Below are positions 24,522-32,572 of a DNA stretch of 64,000 nt, in pieces. Source of the stretch: Streptomyces rubrogriseus. Lineage in GTDB: Bacteria > Actinomycetota > Actinomycetes > Streptomycetales > Streptomycetaceae. The stretch is taken from assembly GCF_027947575.1 (NCBI RefSeq), contig NZ_CP116256.1, forward strand, positions 7,812,001 to 7,876,000, read 5' to 3'. Within the stretch, counting starts at the first letter, position 1; the number at the start of each line of letters is the position of its first letter. A program made the position numbers and the translations under genes. The notes below the pieces were generated by a model. That model saw nothing but the letters and a program-made list of their open reading frames with translations, made no database searches and was not told the DNA's origin.

Positions 24522-26458
24522 CTCCGCGTCCAGCGTTGGGCCGCGGACTGGTCGCAGGCCTCGTTGCGCACGCCGGTCCCGCTCATCGCGCTGACGGTGA
24601 CGCAGCCGCCGGTCGCGGCGTTCCTGAGGGTGCCGCCGGACCCCACCCGCCACTCCTGTCCGGTGGTACGGCCGCAGGGGAAGGAGAAGACCGGGTGCCC
24701 GATAGCCGCGGTGTAGATGCACCGGCCCGAGAGCCCGTTGATGATCCACACGGTGCCGTCCGGCCTGCTCCGGAAGGTCCAGGTGGCCGCGTCCCCTGTG
24801 CAGTCGCCGTCGTACGGGGCGTCGGAGTGGGCGGTGGTCATGCACCGACCGTTCTCGGCGTTCTTGAGCAGGAAGACACCTGATCCGGACGCGTCGCCGT
24901 CGCCGTCTCCGGAACCAGAGCCGGAGTCGGAGTCGGAACCAGAGTCAGAGCCGGAACCGGATCCGGAACCGGAACCATCGCCACTGCCCGCACCGACGCC
25001 AGTGCCAGCGCCCCTGTCACCGGAGGAACCAGAACCGGAACCAGAACCCGACCCGGCCCCACCGGCATCCGCATCCCCTTGCGAACCGCCCGCGGCACCG
25101 CCCCCGCCGTCCGCCTCGCCCCGTCGGTCGCCCTGCTCCCCGGGCGATCGGGAGGGTACCGCGGACTGGTCCGGCGTCGCCGTCCGCGACGCCTTCCCGG
25201 GCCCGGCCGGGGACGCCGCGGACGGGCTCGACACCGGCGCGGACGACGACGGCGACGCGTCCGCACGGTCACCGGGGGCGAAGGTGTACGGCAGGAGTTG
25301 CACGGCGAGGGTCGCCCCGGCGGCCACCACGACCGGCACGACGGCGAAGAGAACCCGGTGCCCGCGCCGCCGGTCGGACCGACCCGGATCCCGCCGCCCG
25401 ACGACGGCGGACCCGGGATCGGGATCGGGTTCGGGTTCGGGTTCGGGGAGGTCCGCCTGCTCCGGCGGCTTCGTGACGAAGGCCGCCCGTTCGGTCAGCC
25501 GCTCGGTGAGCGCCTCCGGCCACAGCGGCGGCTCGTACGGTCCGTGCCGTTCGGCGGTCTCGAGCAGTTCGGCGGCGGTGGGCCGCCCCTCGTGGTCCTT
25601 GTCCAGGCAGGACGCGACCAGGTCGGCCAACTCCGCGTCCAGCTCCCGCAGCGGCCCGAGGTCGGGCTCCTCGTGCACGATGCGGTACAGCACCGCGTGC
25701 CCCGACTCGTCACCGAAGGGCGGCCGCCCCGAGGCCGCGTACGCCAGCACCGAACCCAGCGCGAAGACGTCCACGGCTCCACTGGACGCCCGTCTCCCGG
25801 AGGCCTGCTCCGGCGACATGTAGGCGGGCGTGCCCACCACCATGCCGGTCCTCGTCAGCCGGCTCTGCTCCGCGGCCCGGGCGACCCCGAAGTCGATGAG
25901 GGTCAGACCGTCCAGCGTCAGCATCACGTTGGACGGCTTCAGATCACGGTGCACCATGTCCAGCGCGTGCACCGCCGCCAGCCCCTTGGCGGCCTCCCGC
26001 AGCAGCAGCCACAGCGCACCGGCGGGCAGCGGGCCGCCGTGGACCTCCAGCGCCTCGGTCAGGGTCAGGCCGGGCACGTAGGCGGTGGCGAACCAGGGCG
26101 GCCGGGCCTCCCGGTCCCCCGCGAGCAGCGGGGCGGTCGCCTCCCCGGGTAAGCGGGCGAGGTTGTCCAGCTCGTGCCCGAAGCGGCGCAGGAAGTCCTC
26201 GTCCTCGGCGACGACCGAGGGCAGGAGCTGCTTGACGGCCGCGTACCGGCCCTCGTGGACGCCGAGGTACACGCGGCCCATGCCGCCGGAGCCGAGGCGT
26301 CCGATCAGCGGGATGGGCCCGATCCACCGCGGGTCCCCGTCCCTCAGCGGCTCCGCACCGCTGCCGTCCAGCTCCAACACGTCGACCCTGTCCCCCCGTT
26401 GCCCCGACGACCGGGGACCCGCGGCCCACCCGCTCCCCTCCGAGATCCGGGCGGACAC
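24518..26458 (-). CDS. Transmembrane Ser/Thr protein kinase with extracellular RICIN-type domain
   Basis: A 646-residue intact version of the receptor kinase type. It has the glycine loop GRLGSGGMGRVY (about 53-64), Lys76, [24 protein letters not shown], a transmembrane stretch near 370-395, then a long Gly/Ser/Asp repeat linker. The end is a trefoil-like domain with GRCMTT, GRCIYT, GGCVTV and the end QRWTRS. The kinase domain is very similar to that of the kinase at 17214-19175. The start may be the GTG encoding VLELDG (about codon 27), which has GGGG/AGGG upstream. Ligand and substrates are unknown; a carbohydrate signal is plausible from the lectin fold. Confidence 0.9.
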   Translation of the reverse strand: MSARISEGSGWAAGPRSSGQRGDRVDVLELDGSGAEPLRDGDPRWIGPIPLIGRLGSGGMGRVYLGVHEGRYAAVKQLLPSVVAEDEDFLRRFGHELDNLARLPGEATAPLLAGDREARPPWFATAYVPGLTLTEALEVHGGPLPAGALWLLLREAAKGLAAVHALDMVHRDLKPSNVMLTLDGLTLIDFGVARAAEQSRLTRTGMVVGTPAYMSPEQASGRRASSGAVDVFALGSVLAYAASGRPPFGDESGHAVLYRIVHEEPDLGPLRELDAELADLVASCLDKDHEGRPTAAELLETAERHGPYEPPLWPEALTERLTERAAFVTKPPEQADLPEPEPEPDPDPGSAVVGRRDPGRSDRRRGHRVLFAVVPVVVAAGATLAVQLLPYTFAPGDRADASPSSSAPVSSPSAASPAGPGKASRTATPDQSAVPSRSPGEQGDRRGEADGGGGAAGGSQGDADAGGAGSGSGSGSGSSGDRGAGTGVGAGSGDGSGSGSGSGSDSGSDSDSGSGSGDGDGDASGSGVFLLKNAENGRCMTTAHSDAPYDGDCTGDAATWTFRSRPDGTVWIINGLSGRCIYTAAIGHPVFSFPCGRTTGQEWRVGSGGTLRNAATGGCVTVSAMSGTGVRNEACDQSAAQRWTRS

Positions 26459-26511
26459 GCGCGTCCCGCAGGGGACAGTCTGAGTCAGGCGGACCTAGGA
26501 TTGGAAGAAGC

Positions 26512-26532
26512 TTCTAGAAAATAATTCTAGAA
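26512..26532. promoter_or_regulatory. Double TTCTAGAA site upstream of TetR
   Basis: Two perfect 8-bp palindromes TTCTAGAA (26512-26519 and 26525-26532) are separated by AATAA. They end just before the AAAAGGGA ribosome site of the TetR gene at 26539. The AT-rich island in a GC-rich genome and the 13-base period suggest a cooperative autoregulatory operator. Confidence 0.6.
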
Positions 26533-26538
26533 AAGGGA

Positions 26539-27156
26539 ATGAGAGCGTGCCTGCCCATGAGCCCCAAACAACACCGCGGTGAGGTCACCTCCGACCTCCT
26601 CCTGGACGCTGCCCTGCGTGTGTACGCGGAAGCGGGGGAACAGGGGCTGACGGTCAGTGCCGTGACCAGGGCGAGCGGCGTCAGCCTGGGCAGCCTCTAC
26701 CACCACTTCGGCAGCATCGACGGGCTCGTCAACGCGTTGCTGACGCGCTGGCTCGGCCGGCTGCTGGGCGAACTGGCCGACGCGGTGGGGAACTCCCACG
26801 ACGCGCGCACCGGCGTCCGGGCACTGGTGTGCACCTACCTCGGCTTCGTTCAGAAGCATCCAGACGTGAGCCGACTCCTGCACTCCTCGCGAGCCGACCA
26901 GGTGGGCATGGAGCAGGCCAGGGAACTCCGCGACGTCCAGGAGGCCCGGATGCCTCCGCTCACCTCCTGGGTGCTGCGGCACGTCGAGCGCGGCGAGATC
27001 GCCCCGCTCTCCCCCGCCCTGCTGGAGTCCCTCCTGCTGGGCCCCGTCGTCGGCGTCAGCCGCCGCTGGCTGACCGTCGGGGACGTCGACCTGGACGAGG
27101 CCGCGCGCATCCTGCCGGAGCGGATCTGGCGGTCCATCGGCGCGGACGGGGCGTAG
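26539..27156 (+). CDS. TetR-family transcriptional regulator
   Basis: 205 residues. HTH near residues 20-65 with VSAVTRASGVSLGSLYHHFGSIDGLV. The ATG at 26539 follows AAAAGGGA. A second start, MSPKQHRG, lies six codons in. The double TTCTAGAA element directly upstream suggests tight autoregulation. The downstream secreted hydrolase starts 196 bases away behind a hairpin, so co-transcription is uncertain. The ligand is unknown. Confidence 0.9.
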   Translation: MRACLPMSPKQHRGEVTSDLLLDAALRVYAEAGEQGLTVSAVTRASGVSLGSLYHHFGSIDGLVNALLTRWLGRLLGELADAVGNSHDARTGVRALVCTYLGFVQKHPDVSRLLHSSRADQVGMEQARELRDVQEARMPPLTSWVLRHVERGEIAPLSPALLESLLLGPVVGVSRRWLTVGDVDLDEAARILPERIWRSIGADGA

Positions 27157-27258
27157 GGGTCGCGCGGGGCGGTGCCCGGGGCCGTGAGGGCTGTCCCCCG
27201 AGGGAGCTACGGGCAGGTGTCCACCGCGGGGTGACGATCCGGGGCCGGTGGATCCATA

Positions 27259-27304
27259 GAGTCTTCCTCAGTCGCCGAGCACCACGGGCCGACTGAGGAG
27301 ACTC
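27259..27304 (+). promoter_or_regulatory. Long hairpin in the leader of the secreted hydrolase
   Basis: GAGTCTTCCTCAGTCG (27259-27274) pairs with CGACTGAGGAGACTC (27290-27304), a 15-bp stem with a single extra T, about 49 bases before the hydrolase ATG. It may be a terminator of the TetR transcript or an attenuator/mRNA-stabilising leader structure. No T run follows. Confidence 0.5.
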
Positions 27305-27352
27305 CCCCCAACACCGCGTCCCTACCCCACCCTTGCCCGCTGGAGGCCCCCC

Positions 27353-28258
27353 ATGTTCCGCACCTTCGCCAAGGCGATTGCCGCGATCGCCGTCGTCTGC
27401 GCCGTGGCCGGCGCGGGACTCGTCCTGAACGAGGAGTACGGCAAGGACGACTCCGACGCGAAGGACACCAGCGCTTCGGCGGGAGCCTCCTTCACCGGCA
27501 CGAAGAAGATCGACGTCGACGGCCACACGGTCAACGTCTCCTGCTCCGGCCACTCGGACGCGGACCGCCCGCTGGTGATGCTGATGGCGGGCGGCGGGGA
27601 GGGCCTGGACAACATGGCCGCCCTGCAGAAGTCCCTGGGCAGGACGGACCGGGTCTGCTCCTACGACCGCCTCGGCGAGGGCAAGAGCGACAAGCCCGCT
27701 CCCGGCACCCTCCAGACCGTCAACGACACCAGCGTCCTGCTCACCAAGCTCCTCGACCACCTCGCGGGCGACCGCCCCGTCGTCCTGGCCGGCCACTCCC
27801 TGGGCGGCTACATCGCCGCCCGCTACACCCCCGACCACCCCGACCGCGTCAAGGGCCTGGTCCTCCTGGACGCCACCGTCCCCCACCTCACCCGCGACAT
27901 GAAGCGCACCATCCCCGCCGACGCCACCGGCGGTGCGACCCAGGTCCGGGACGGCGCGATCGCGGCCAACGAGGGCCAGAACCCGGAGCAGTTCGTCATC
28001 GCCGACGGTCCGGTCCACTCCGCCGGGGACATTCCCGTCGAGATCCTCAGGCACGAGTCCGAGTACGCCAAGGTCCCGCAGTACGGCCCCGCCCTGGAGA
28101 AGATGTGGGCCAAGGGCCAGCAGGAGTGGCAGCAGCTCTCCACCGGCGCCGAGCTGACCACCGCGAAGGGCAGCGGCCACTACATCCACACCGACCGCCC
28201 GGACCTCGCCCTCGAGGCGGTCCAGAGCGTCACCTCCCGCGTCGCCGACGCCCGGTAG
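27353..28258 (+). CDS. Secreted alpha/beta-hydrolase
   Basis: 301 residues. The N-terminus MFRTFAKAIAAIAVVCAVAGAGLVL is a signal peptide or anchor. The hydrolase fold shows the nucleophile elbow LAGHSLGGY (Ser149), the acid in VLLDATVPH (Asp about 175), and a late histidine in GSGHYIHTDRPDL. The oxyanion region is MLMAGGGEG. The substrate (ester, lactone or other) cannot be told. It converges on a methyltransferase gene with a shared terminator. Confidence 0.87.
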   Translation: MFRTFAKAIAAIAVVCAVAGAGLVLNEEYGKDDSDAKDTSASAGASFTGTKKIDVDGHTVNVSCSGHSDADRPLVMLMAGGGEGLDNMAALQKSLGRTDRVCSYDRLGEGKSDKPAPGTLQTVNDTSVLLTKLLDHLAGDRPVVLAGHSLGGYIAARYTPDHPDRVKGLVLLDATVPHLTRDMKRTIPADATGGATQVRDGAIAANEGQNPEQFVIADGPVHSAGDIPVEILRHESEYAKVPQYGPALEKMWAKGQQEWQQLSTGAELTTAKGSGHYIHTDRPDLALEAVQSVTSRVADAR

Positions 28259-28280
28259 CAGCCGCTGCCCCCACAGACGG

Positions 28281-28315
28281 CCCTGGGCCGTGGCTTCCCC
28301 CGCCACGGCCCAGGG
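28281..28315. terminator. Bidirectional hairpin terminator
   Basis: CCCTGGGCCGTGGC (28281-28294) pairs perfectly with GCCACGGCCCAGGG (28302-28315) across a 7-base loop, between the convergent hydrolase and methyltransferase genes. Confidence 0.85.
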
Positions 28316-28371
28316 TCTCGACGCGTTCCGCACCACGCGCCACGGCGAGTACGGCGCCGCGCCGACCGCGG

Positions 28372-28980
28372 TCACGGGCGCCGCGGCCAGTGGGTCCCGA
28401 CGATCACGCCGAGGTCCGGCGCCAGGCGGAGTTCGGTCGCGTGCAGCGCCGGGTGCTCCAGCCAGTGGAGCCGGGGGTGGTCGGGGGCGCCGTCGAAGCG
28501 GGGCGGCCAGGTGGCGGCCGGGGTGAAGTCGTCGACCACCAGCGTGCCGCCGGGGGTCAGGAGGCGGGCCGGGTCGGCGACGCCGTCGCCCTTCGCCTGG
28601 CCGCCGCCGTCCAGCACCAGCAGGTCGTACGGGCCGTGCTCGCCGACGCGCCGCCAGTCTCCGTGGAGGATCTCGACCCCCGGGTGGTCGTGGAAGACCT
28701 GCCTGGCCACCCGGGCCCGCTCCGCGTCGCGTTCGACGCTGACCAGCCGGGTCCCCGGCGGAGCACCGGACGCCAGCCAGGCCAGCCCCACGCCGCAGCC
28801 CGTGCCCGTCTCGGCGATGCCCCGCGGTGCTCCCCCGGCCAGCAGGCGGAGCAGGCGGCCCTGTTCGGGGCGGCACGAGTAGCGGAAGCCGTGCGCACGT
28901 GCCGCCGCCACGGCCCGGGCGACCAGCGCCGGGAGTGTGCCGTCGGCGTTCCGGTGGGCGTCCGTCCCGTGCAGCGACAT
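28372..28980 (-). CDS. Class I SAM-dependent methyltransferase (O-methyltransferase-like)
   Basis: 202 residues. Motif I IAETGTGCGVGLAWLA, the acidic residue in RLVSVERDAERA, DLLVLDGGGQ, and LTPGGTLVVDDF with the paired acidic residues typical of metal-dependent O-methyltransferases. The start is ATG 28980; ATG 28989 (three codons upstream) is equally possible, and neither has a clear ribosome site. It is divergent from the double-MerR regulator with a 42-base gap, so it is a likely target. Confidence 0.82.
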   Translation of the reverse strand: MSLHGTDAHRNADGTLPALVARAVAAARAHGFRYSCRPEQGRLLRLLAGGAPRGIAETGTGCGVGLAWLASGAPPGTRLVSVERDAERARVARQVFHDHPGVEILHGDWRRVGEHGPYDLLVLDGGGQAKGDGVADPARLLTPGGTLVVDDFTPAATWPPRFDGAPDHPRLHWLEHPALHATELRLAPDLGVIVGTHWPRRP

Positions 28981-29009
28981 GCCCGGCATTATGGCCGCCC
29001 GGCCCCGCA

Positions 29010-29015
29010 TAGGCT
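29010..29015 (+). promoter_or_regulatory. -10 box TAGGCT of a probable leaderless mRNA
   Basis: TAGGCT ends 7 bases before GTG 29023 and no ribosome site is present, so transcription would begin at or next to the start codon of the MerR gene. Confidence 0.4.
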
Positions 29016-29022
29016 GCGCCCG

Positions 29023-29739
29023 GTGAGCAACCGCGAGCGTCGTCTGCGTACCGTCGATCTGGCCCGCGCCGTCGGGCTGTCGACGCAGCAGGTCCGCAAC
29101 TACGAGGACGCCGGTGTCCTGCCCCCGGCCGGACGCACCGACGCCGGGTACCGGGTGTTCGACGAGCGGCACCGGGACGCGCTGCTGACGTACCGGGCGT
29201 TGCGGCCGGGGTACGGGGCGGTGACCGCGACGCGGGTCATGCGGGCGGTGCACACCGGGGACGTGGCCGGTGCCCTCGCGCTGGTGGACGCCGCGCACGC
29301 CGCGCTGCACGAGGAGCGGGTCGCCCTGCGGGCCGCCGGTGAGGCGCTGGACGCGCTGGCCGGTCGGGACGCCGCGCCACCACCCCGTCCCGGCGACGGA
29401 CCGCACGGGCTGCGCATCGGCGAGGTGGCCGCGCTGGTCGGCGTACGGACCTCCGCGCTGCGGGTGTGGGAGGCGGCGGGACTGCTCGTGCCCGGCCGGG
29501 AACACGGCACCGGGTACCGGGTGTACGGGCCCGCCGACGTGCGGGACGCGCGGGTGGTGCGCACCCTGCGCCGCAGCCACCACCTCTTCGAGCAGATCCG
29601 GCCCGTGCTGGAGGACCTGCGGCGCGCGGGGAGCAGCGCGGCGCTGCGGACGGCGGTCGAGGCGCGCGGGCGGGCCCTCACCGTGCGGGCCCGGTCGATG
29701 CTGGCGGGGGCGGGCGCCCTGCACGCGTATCTGGAGTGA
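29023..29739 (+). CDS. Regulator with two tandem MerR-type DNA-binding domains
   Basis: 238 residues. The first MerR HTH, RTVDLARAVGLSTQQVRNYEDAGVLPP..GYRVF, is at about 9-45. The second, LRIGEVAALVGVRTSALRVWEAAGLLVPG..GYRVY, is at about 128-165. A helical segment follows each, and no ligand domain is seen. Most MerR proteins have one HTH and dimerise. Two in one chain suggest an intramolecular pseudo-dimer or recognition of a composite site. It is divergent from the methyltransferase and upstream of the condensation-domain gene. Confidence 0.87.
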   Translation: MSNRERRLRTVDLARAVGLSTQQVRNYEDAGVLPPAGRTDAGYRVFDERHRDALLTYRALRPGYGAVTATRVMRAVHTGDVAGALALVDAAHAALHEERVALRAAGEALDALAGRDAAPPPRPGDGPHGLRIGEVAALVGVRTSALRVWEAAGLLVPGREHGTGYRVYGPADVRDARVVRTLRRSHHLFEQIRPVLEDLRRAGSSAALRTAVEARGRALTVRARSMLAGAGALHAYLE

Positions 29740-29913
29740 CGGGCGAGGCGTGAAGGGTGCACGGGGGAAGGGTGAAGGGCAGCCGGGCGGTGGAGCGTAT
29801 CGGCGTTCGAGAGGCCATCCGTTCCGTTGAACAGTGCCGACACGGCAGGTGCGCGGCCGCACGGACGGCATTCCCTTGGTCGGGTCTGTACATCTGCGAA
29901 CGGAGACCTCCTC

Positions 29914-31335
29914 GTGCGAATGACCGACATCCAGCGCTGCGAGATCCGTCCCGGGCGCCTCGTCGAGTGGACGCTCAGTCCCCAGACGCTCGACATCGCG
30001 GCGGCGCTGCCCGAGGACGCGCGCCCGCCCGCGTACATCCAGGAGTCGCACATCCGGACGGCACGGTCGGTGCGCGAGGACGGCCTGTTCGTGCCGACCT
30101 GGCTCGGTGCCGCCTTCGACATCCCGGGGCCGGTCGATCTCGACGTGCTCCAGGAGGCGTTGCGGGCCTGGACGCTGCGGCACGAGACGCTGCGCAGCGG
30201 TTTCCGGTGGAGCGGCGAGAGCGGCGACACGATGCGGCGGTTCACGCTCGACGCGGACGCCGTGGCCCTGCACCGCGAGGACGTCGGCGACTTCCCGGAC
30301 GCGGCCGGACTGGCCCGGCACCTCCAGGACCGCTTCGACCGGGTCGCGGACGCGCTGCGCTGGCCCAACCTCATCTACACGGCGGTCGTCCGCGACGACG
30401 GCGTCAGCGTCTACATGGCCTTCGACCACAGCAACGTCGACGCCTACTCCATCTACCGCATCCCCGCCGAGGTCGGTGAGTTGTACGCGGCGGGGGTCGC
30501 GGGGCGGACCGTGCCGCAGCCCCGGGTCGGCTCCTACGTCGACTTCTGCGAGGCGGAGCGGGCGGACGCGGACCGGATCGACGGCGGCCACGACATCGTC
30601 GCCCGCTGGCGGGAGTTCATCCGCCGCTGCGACGGGCGGCTGCCGTCCTTCCCCGTCGACCTCGGCGTCAGGCCCGGCGATCCGCTGCCCGAACAGCGGC
30701 TGCTGCGCGAGCCGTTGGTGGACGCGGCCGACGCCGCCGCGTTCGAGGCGTACTGCCGCCCCTACGGCGGCAGCCTGGTCGGTGTGCTGGCCGCGACCGC
30801 GCTGATCGTCCACGAGATCGGCGGCGAGCCCGTCTACCGCACGGTCGTGCCCTTCCACACCCGGTCGCGGTCGCAGTGGACGGAGTCCGTCGGCTGGTAC
30901 GTCGGCGGCGCGCCGATCGAGGTGCCGGTGGACCGGGCCCACAACTTCCCCAGCGCCCTGAGCACCGTCCGCGCCGAACTCCAGGCCAACCGGCGGCTGT
31001 CCCGCATGCCGATCGACCGCGTGCTGCGCCTGCTCGGCACGGACTTCCGGCCGACCTCGCCCGACCTGTACTCGATCGTGTCGTACGTCGACGCCCGCGG
31101 CGTCCCCGGCGCCGACAGCTGGCCGGACCGGACGGCGTACGCGCTGCTGCGGGTCTCCTACGGCGACCAGGTGTGCGCCTGGGTCACCCGGCTCCCCGAG
31201 GGCCTGTGGTTCGCGAGCCGCTACCCGGACACGGACGTCGCCCACAAGAACCTGCGGCTGTACGTGGAGCGGCTGCGGGACGTCGTCACCGGCGTCGCCC
31301 GCGGGGACTCCGGCCCGCCGCCCACCGCCCGGTGA
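29914..31335 (+). CDS. Stand-alone condensation-domain protein (NRPS C / PapA-like acyltransferase)
   Basis: 473 residues from GTG 29914 (CGGAG 8 bases upstream). It has the chloramphenicol-acetyltransferase-like fold of condensation domains: an N-terminal lobe with LRAWTLRHETLRSGFRW, the active-site region AFDHSNVDAYSI with His173 and Asp177, and a C-terminal lobe with VPFHTRSRSQWTESVGWYVGGAPIEV, as in C domains (DFGW-like hinge). The canonical HHxxxDG reads DHxxxDA, keeping the catalytic second His. No carrier or adenylation gene is nearby. It could esterify or amidate a free acyl-CoA/ACP substrate (inference). Confidence 0.85.
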   Translation: MRMTDIQRCEIRPGRLVEWTLSPQTLDIAAALPEDARPPAYIQESHIRTARSVREDGLFVPTWLGAAFDIPGPVDLDVLQEALRAWTLRHETLRSGFRWSGESGDTMRRFTLDADAVALHREDVGDFPDAAGLARHLQDRFDRVADALRWPNLIYTAVVRDDGVSVYMAFDHSNVDAYSIYRIPAEVGELYAAGVAGRTVPQPRVGSYVDFCEAERADADRIDGGHDIVARWREFIRRCDGRLPSFPVDLGVRPGDPLPEQRLLREPLVDAADAAAFEAYCRPYGGSLVGVLAATALIVHEIGGEPVYRTVVPFHTRSRSQWTESVGWYVGGAPIEVPVDRAHNFPSALSTVRAELQANRRLSRMPIDRVLRLLGTDFRPTSPDLYSIVSYVDARGVPGADSWPDRTAYALLRVSYGDQVCAWVTRLPEGLWFASRYPDTDVAHKNLRLYVERLRDVVTGVARGDSGPPPTAR

Positions 31336-31374
31336 GGGAGCCGCCGCGAGCCGCGTCGGGGCGGACGGCACGCG

Positions 31375-31416
31375 AAAGGCCGGTCCCGGTGACCTGGGTC
31401 ACGGGAACCGGCCTTT
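31375..31416. terminator. Strong bidirectional terminator
   Basis: AAAGGCCGGT (31375-31384) pairs perfectly with ACCGGCCTTT (31407-31416), with a further CCCG..TGA/TCACGGG inner stem. It lies between the convergent condensation-domain gene and ccsB. The A/T ends give T runs in both directions. Confidence 0.9.
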
Positions 31417-31429
31417 GGCCGTGCCTTGA

Positions 31430-32572
31430 TCAGAAGCCGACGGACTGGAGGGCGCCCAGGCCCACGTCGGCGTAGGAGTGCTTGCCGGAGACGAAGATGT
31501 TGACGCCGTAGTAGTTGAACAGCCAGCAGCCGAAGGCGATCAGGGCCAGGTAGGCGGCCTTGCGGCCCTTCCAGCCGGCCGTGGCACGGGCGTGCAGGTA
31601 GCCGGCGTAGGCGACCCAGGTGATGAAGGACCAGGTCTCCTTGGGGTCCCAGCCCCAGTAGCGGCCCCAGGCGTCGCCCGCCCAGATCGCGCCCGCGATG
31701 ATCGTGAAGGTCCACAGCGGGAAGACGGCGGCGTTGACGCGGTAGGCGAACTTGTCGAGGGAGGCCGCGGCGGGCAGCCGGTCCAGGACGGAGCTGGCGA
31801 AGCGGCCGGGCGTGCCGCCGGAGGCGAGCTTGTTCTCGAAGCTGTCCTTGAAGAGGTACAGGATCGTGGAGACCGCGCCGACGTAGAAGACCGCGCCGCA
31901 GAAGATCGCCGTGGAGACGTGGATGTACAGCCAGTACGAGTGCAGGGCCGGGACGAGCTGGTCGCTGGCGGTGTAGAGGACCGTGACGGCGAGTCCGAGG
32001 TCGAGCAGGACCGTGGTGGTCAGCGGCAGGCCGAGCCAGCGGACGTTCTTCTTCAGGGCGAGCAGCGCGAGGTACACGCCGACGGCGACCGTGGTGAACG
32101 TGATGTTGAACTCGTACATGTTGCCCCACGGCGCCCGCTCCACCGACAGGGCGCGGGTGAGGACGCCGCCCGCCTCGACGGCGAAGGCGAGGACCGTGAG
32201 CGAGATGGCGACCCGCCCGTACAGGTCGCCCTTCTCGGTGCCGCCGTGCGCGCCGGGGCCGTCGGGCACGTCACGGGTGCCGGACGCGGTCCGTACGACG
32301 ACCTCGGGGCGCTCCAGTACCGCGGTGCCGCCGGCCTTCTTCACGGTGACGGCCGGACCGGACCTCGCGCCGGCCCTGGACCCGGCCGTGTCGGTGGTGA
32401 GCGCGGCGGCGGTGCGGCCGACCTTGCTGCGGCTGCCGAAGAGCCACTCGGCGATGTACGCGAAGAAGGCCAGCGTGTAGACGGCCATCGAGGAGTAGAT
32501 CAGCGTGTTGCTGACGTTCGCGAGATTCTCGTTGGTCGCGGCGGCCAACTCGGTTGCGGCGGCGAGAGTCAC
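31430..32572 (-). CDS. ccsB: Cytochrome c biogenesis protein CcsB/ResC
   Basis: A System II heme-handling membrane protein that with ResB delivers heme to apocytochrome c outside the membrane. 380 residues with about eight transmembrane helices and the tryptophan-rich heme site WGRYWGWDPKETWSFITW (about 303-320). An unusual cytoplasmic insert (about 50-115, charged) separates helices 1 and 2, as is common in actinobacteria. The GTG start overlaps the resB stop by four bases, so translation is coupled. Confidence 0.93.
   Translation of the reverse strand: MTLAAATELAAATNENLANVSNTLIYSSMAVYTLAFFAYIAEWLFGSRSKVGRTAAALTTDTAGSRAGARSGPAVTVKKAGGTAVLERPEVVVRTASGTRDVPDGPGAHGGTEKGDLYGRVAISLTVLAFAVEAGGVLTRALSVERAPWGNMYEFNITFTTVAVGVYLALLALKKNVRWLGLPLTTTVLLDLGLAVTVLYTASDQLVPALHSYWLYIHVSTAIFCGAVFYVGAVSTILYLFKDSFENKLASGGTPGRFASSVLDRLPAAASLDKFAYRVNAAVFPLWTFTIIAGAIWAGDAWGRYWGWDPKETWSFITWVAYAGYLHARATAGWKGRKAAYLALIAFGCWLFNYYGVNIFVSGKHSYADVGLGALQSVGF

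Noticed and set aside
17000..31335. Biosynthetic gene cluster including the condensation-domain protein
   Set aside because: No adenylation, ketosynthase, carrier or thioesterase genes are present. The surrounding genes are regulators, kinases and housekeeping functions.
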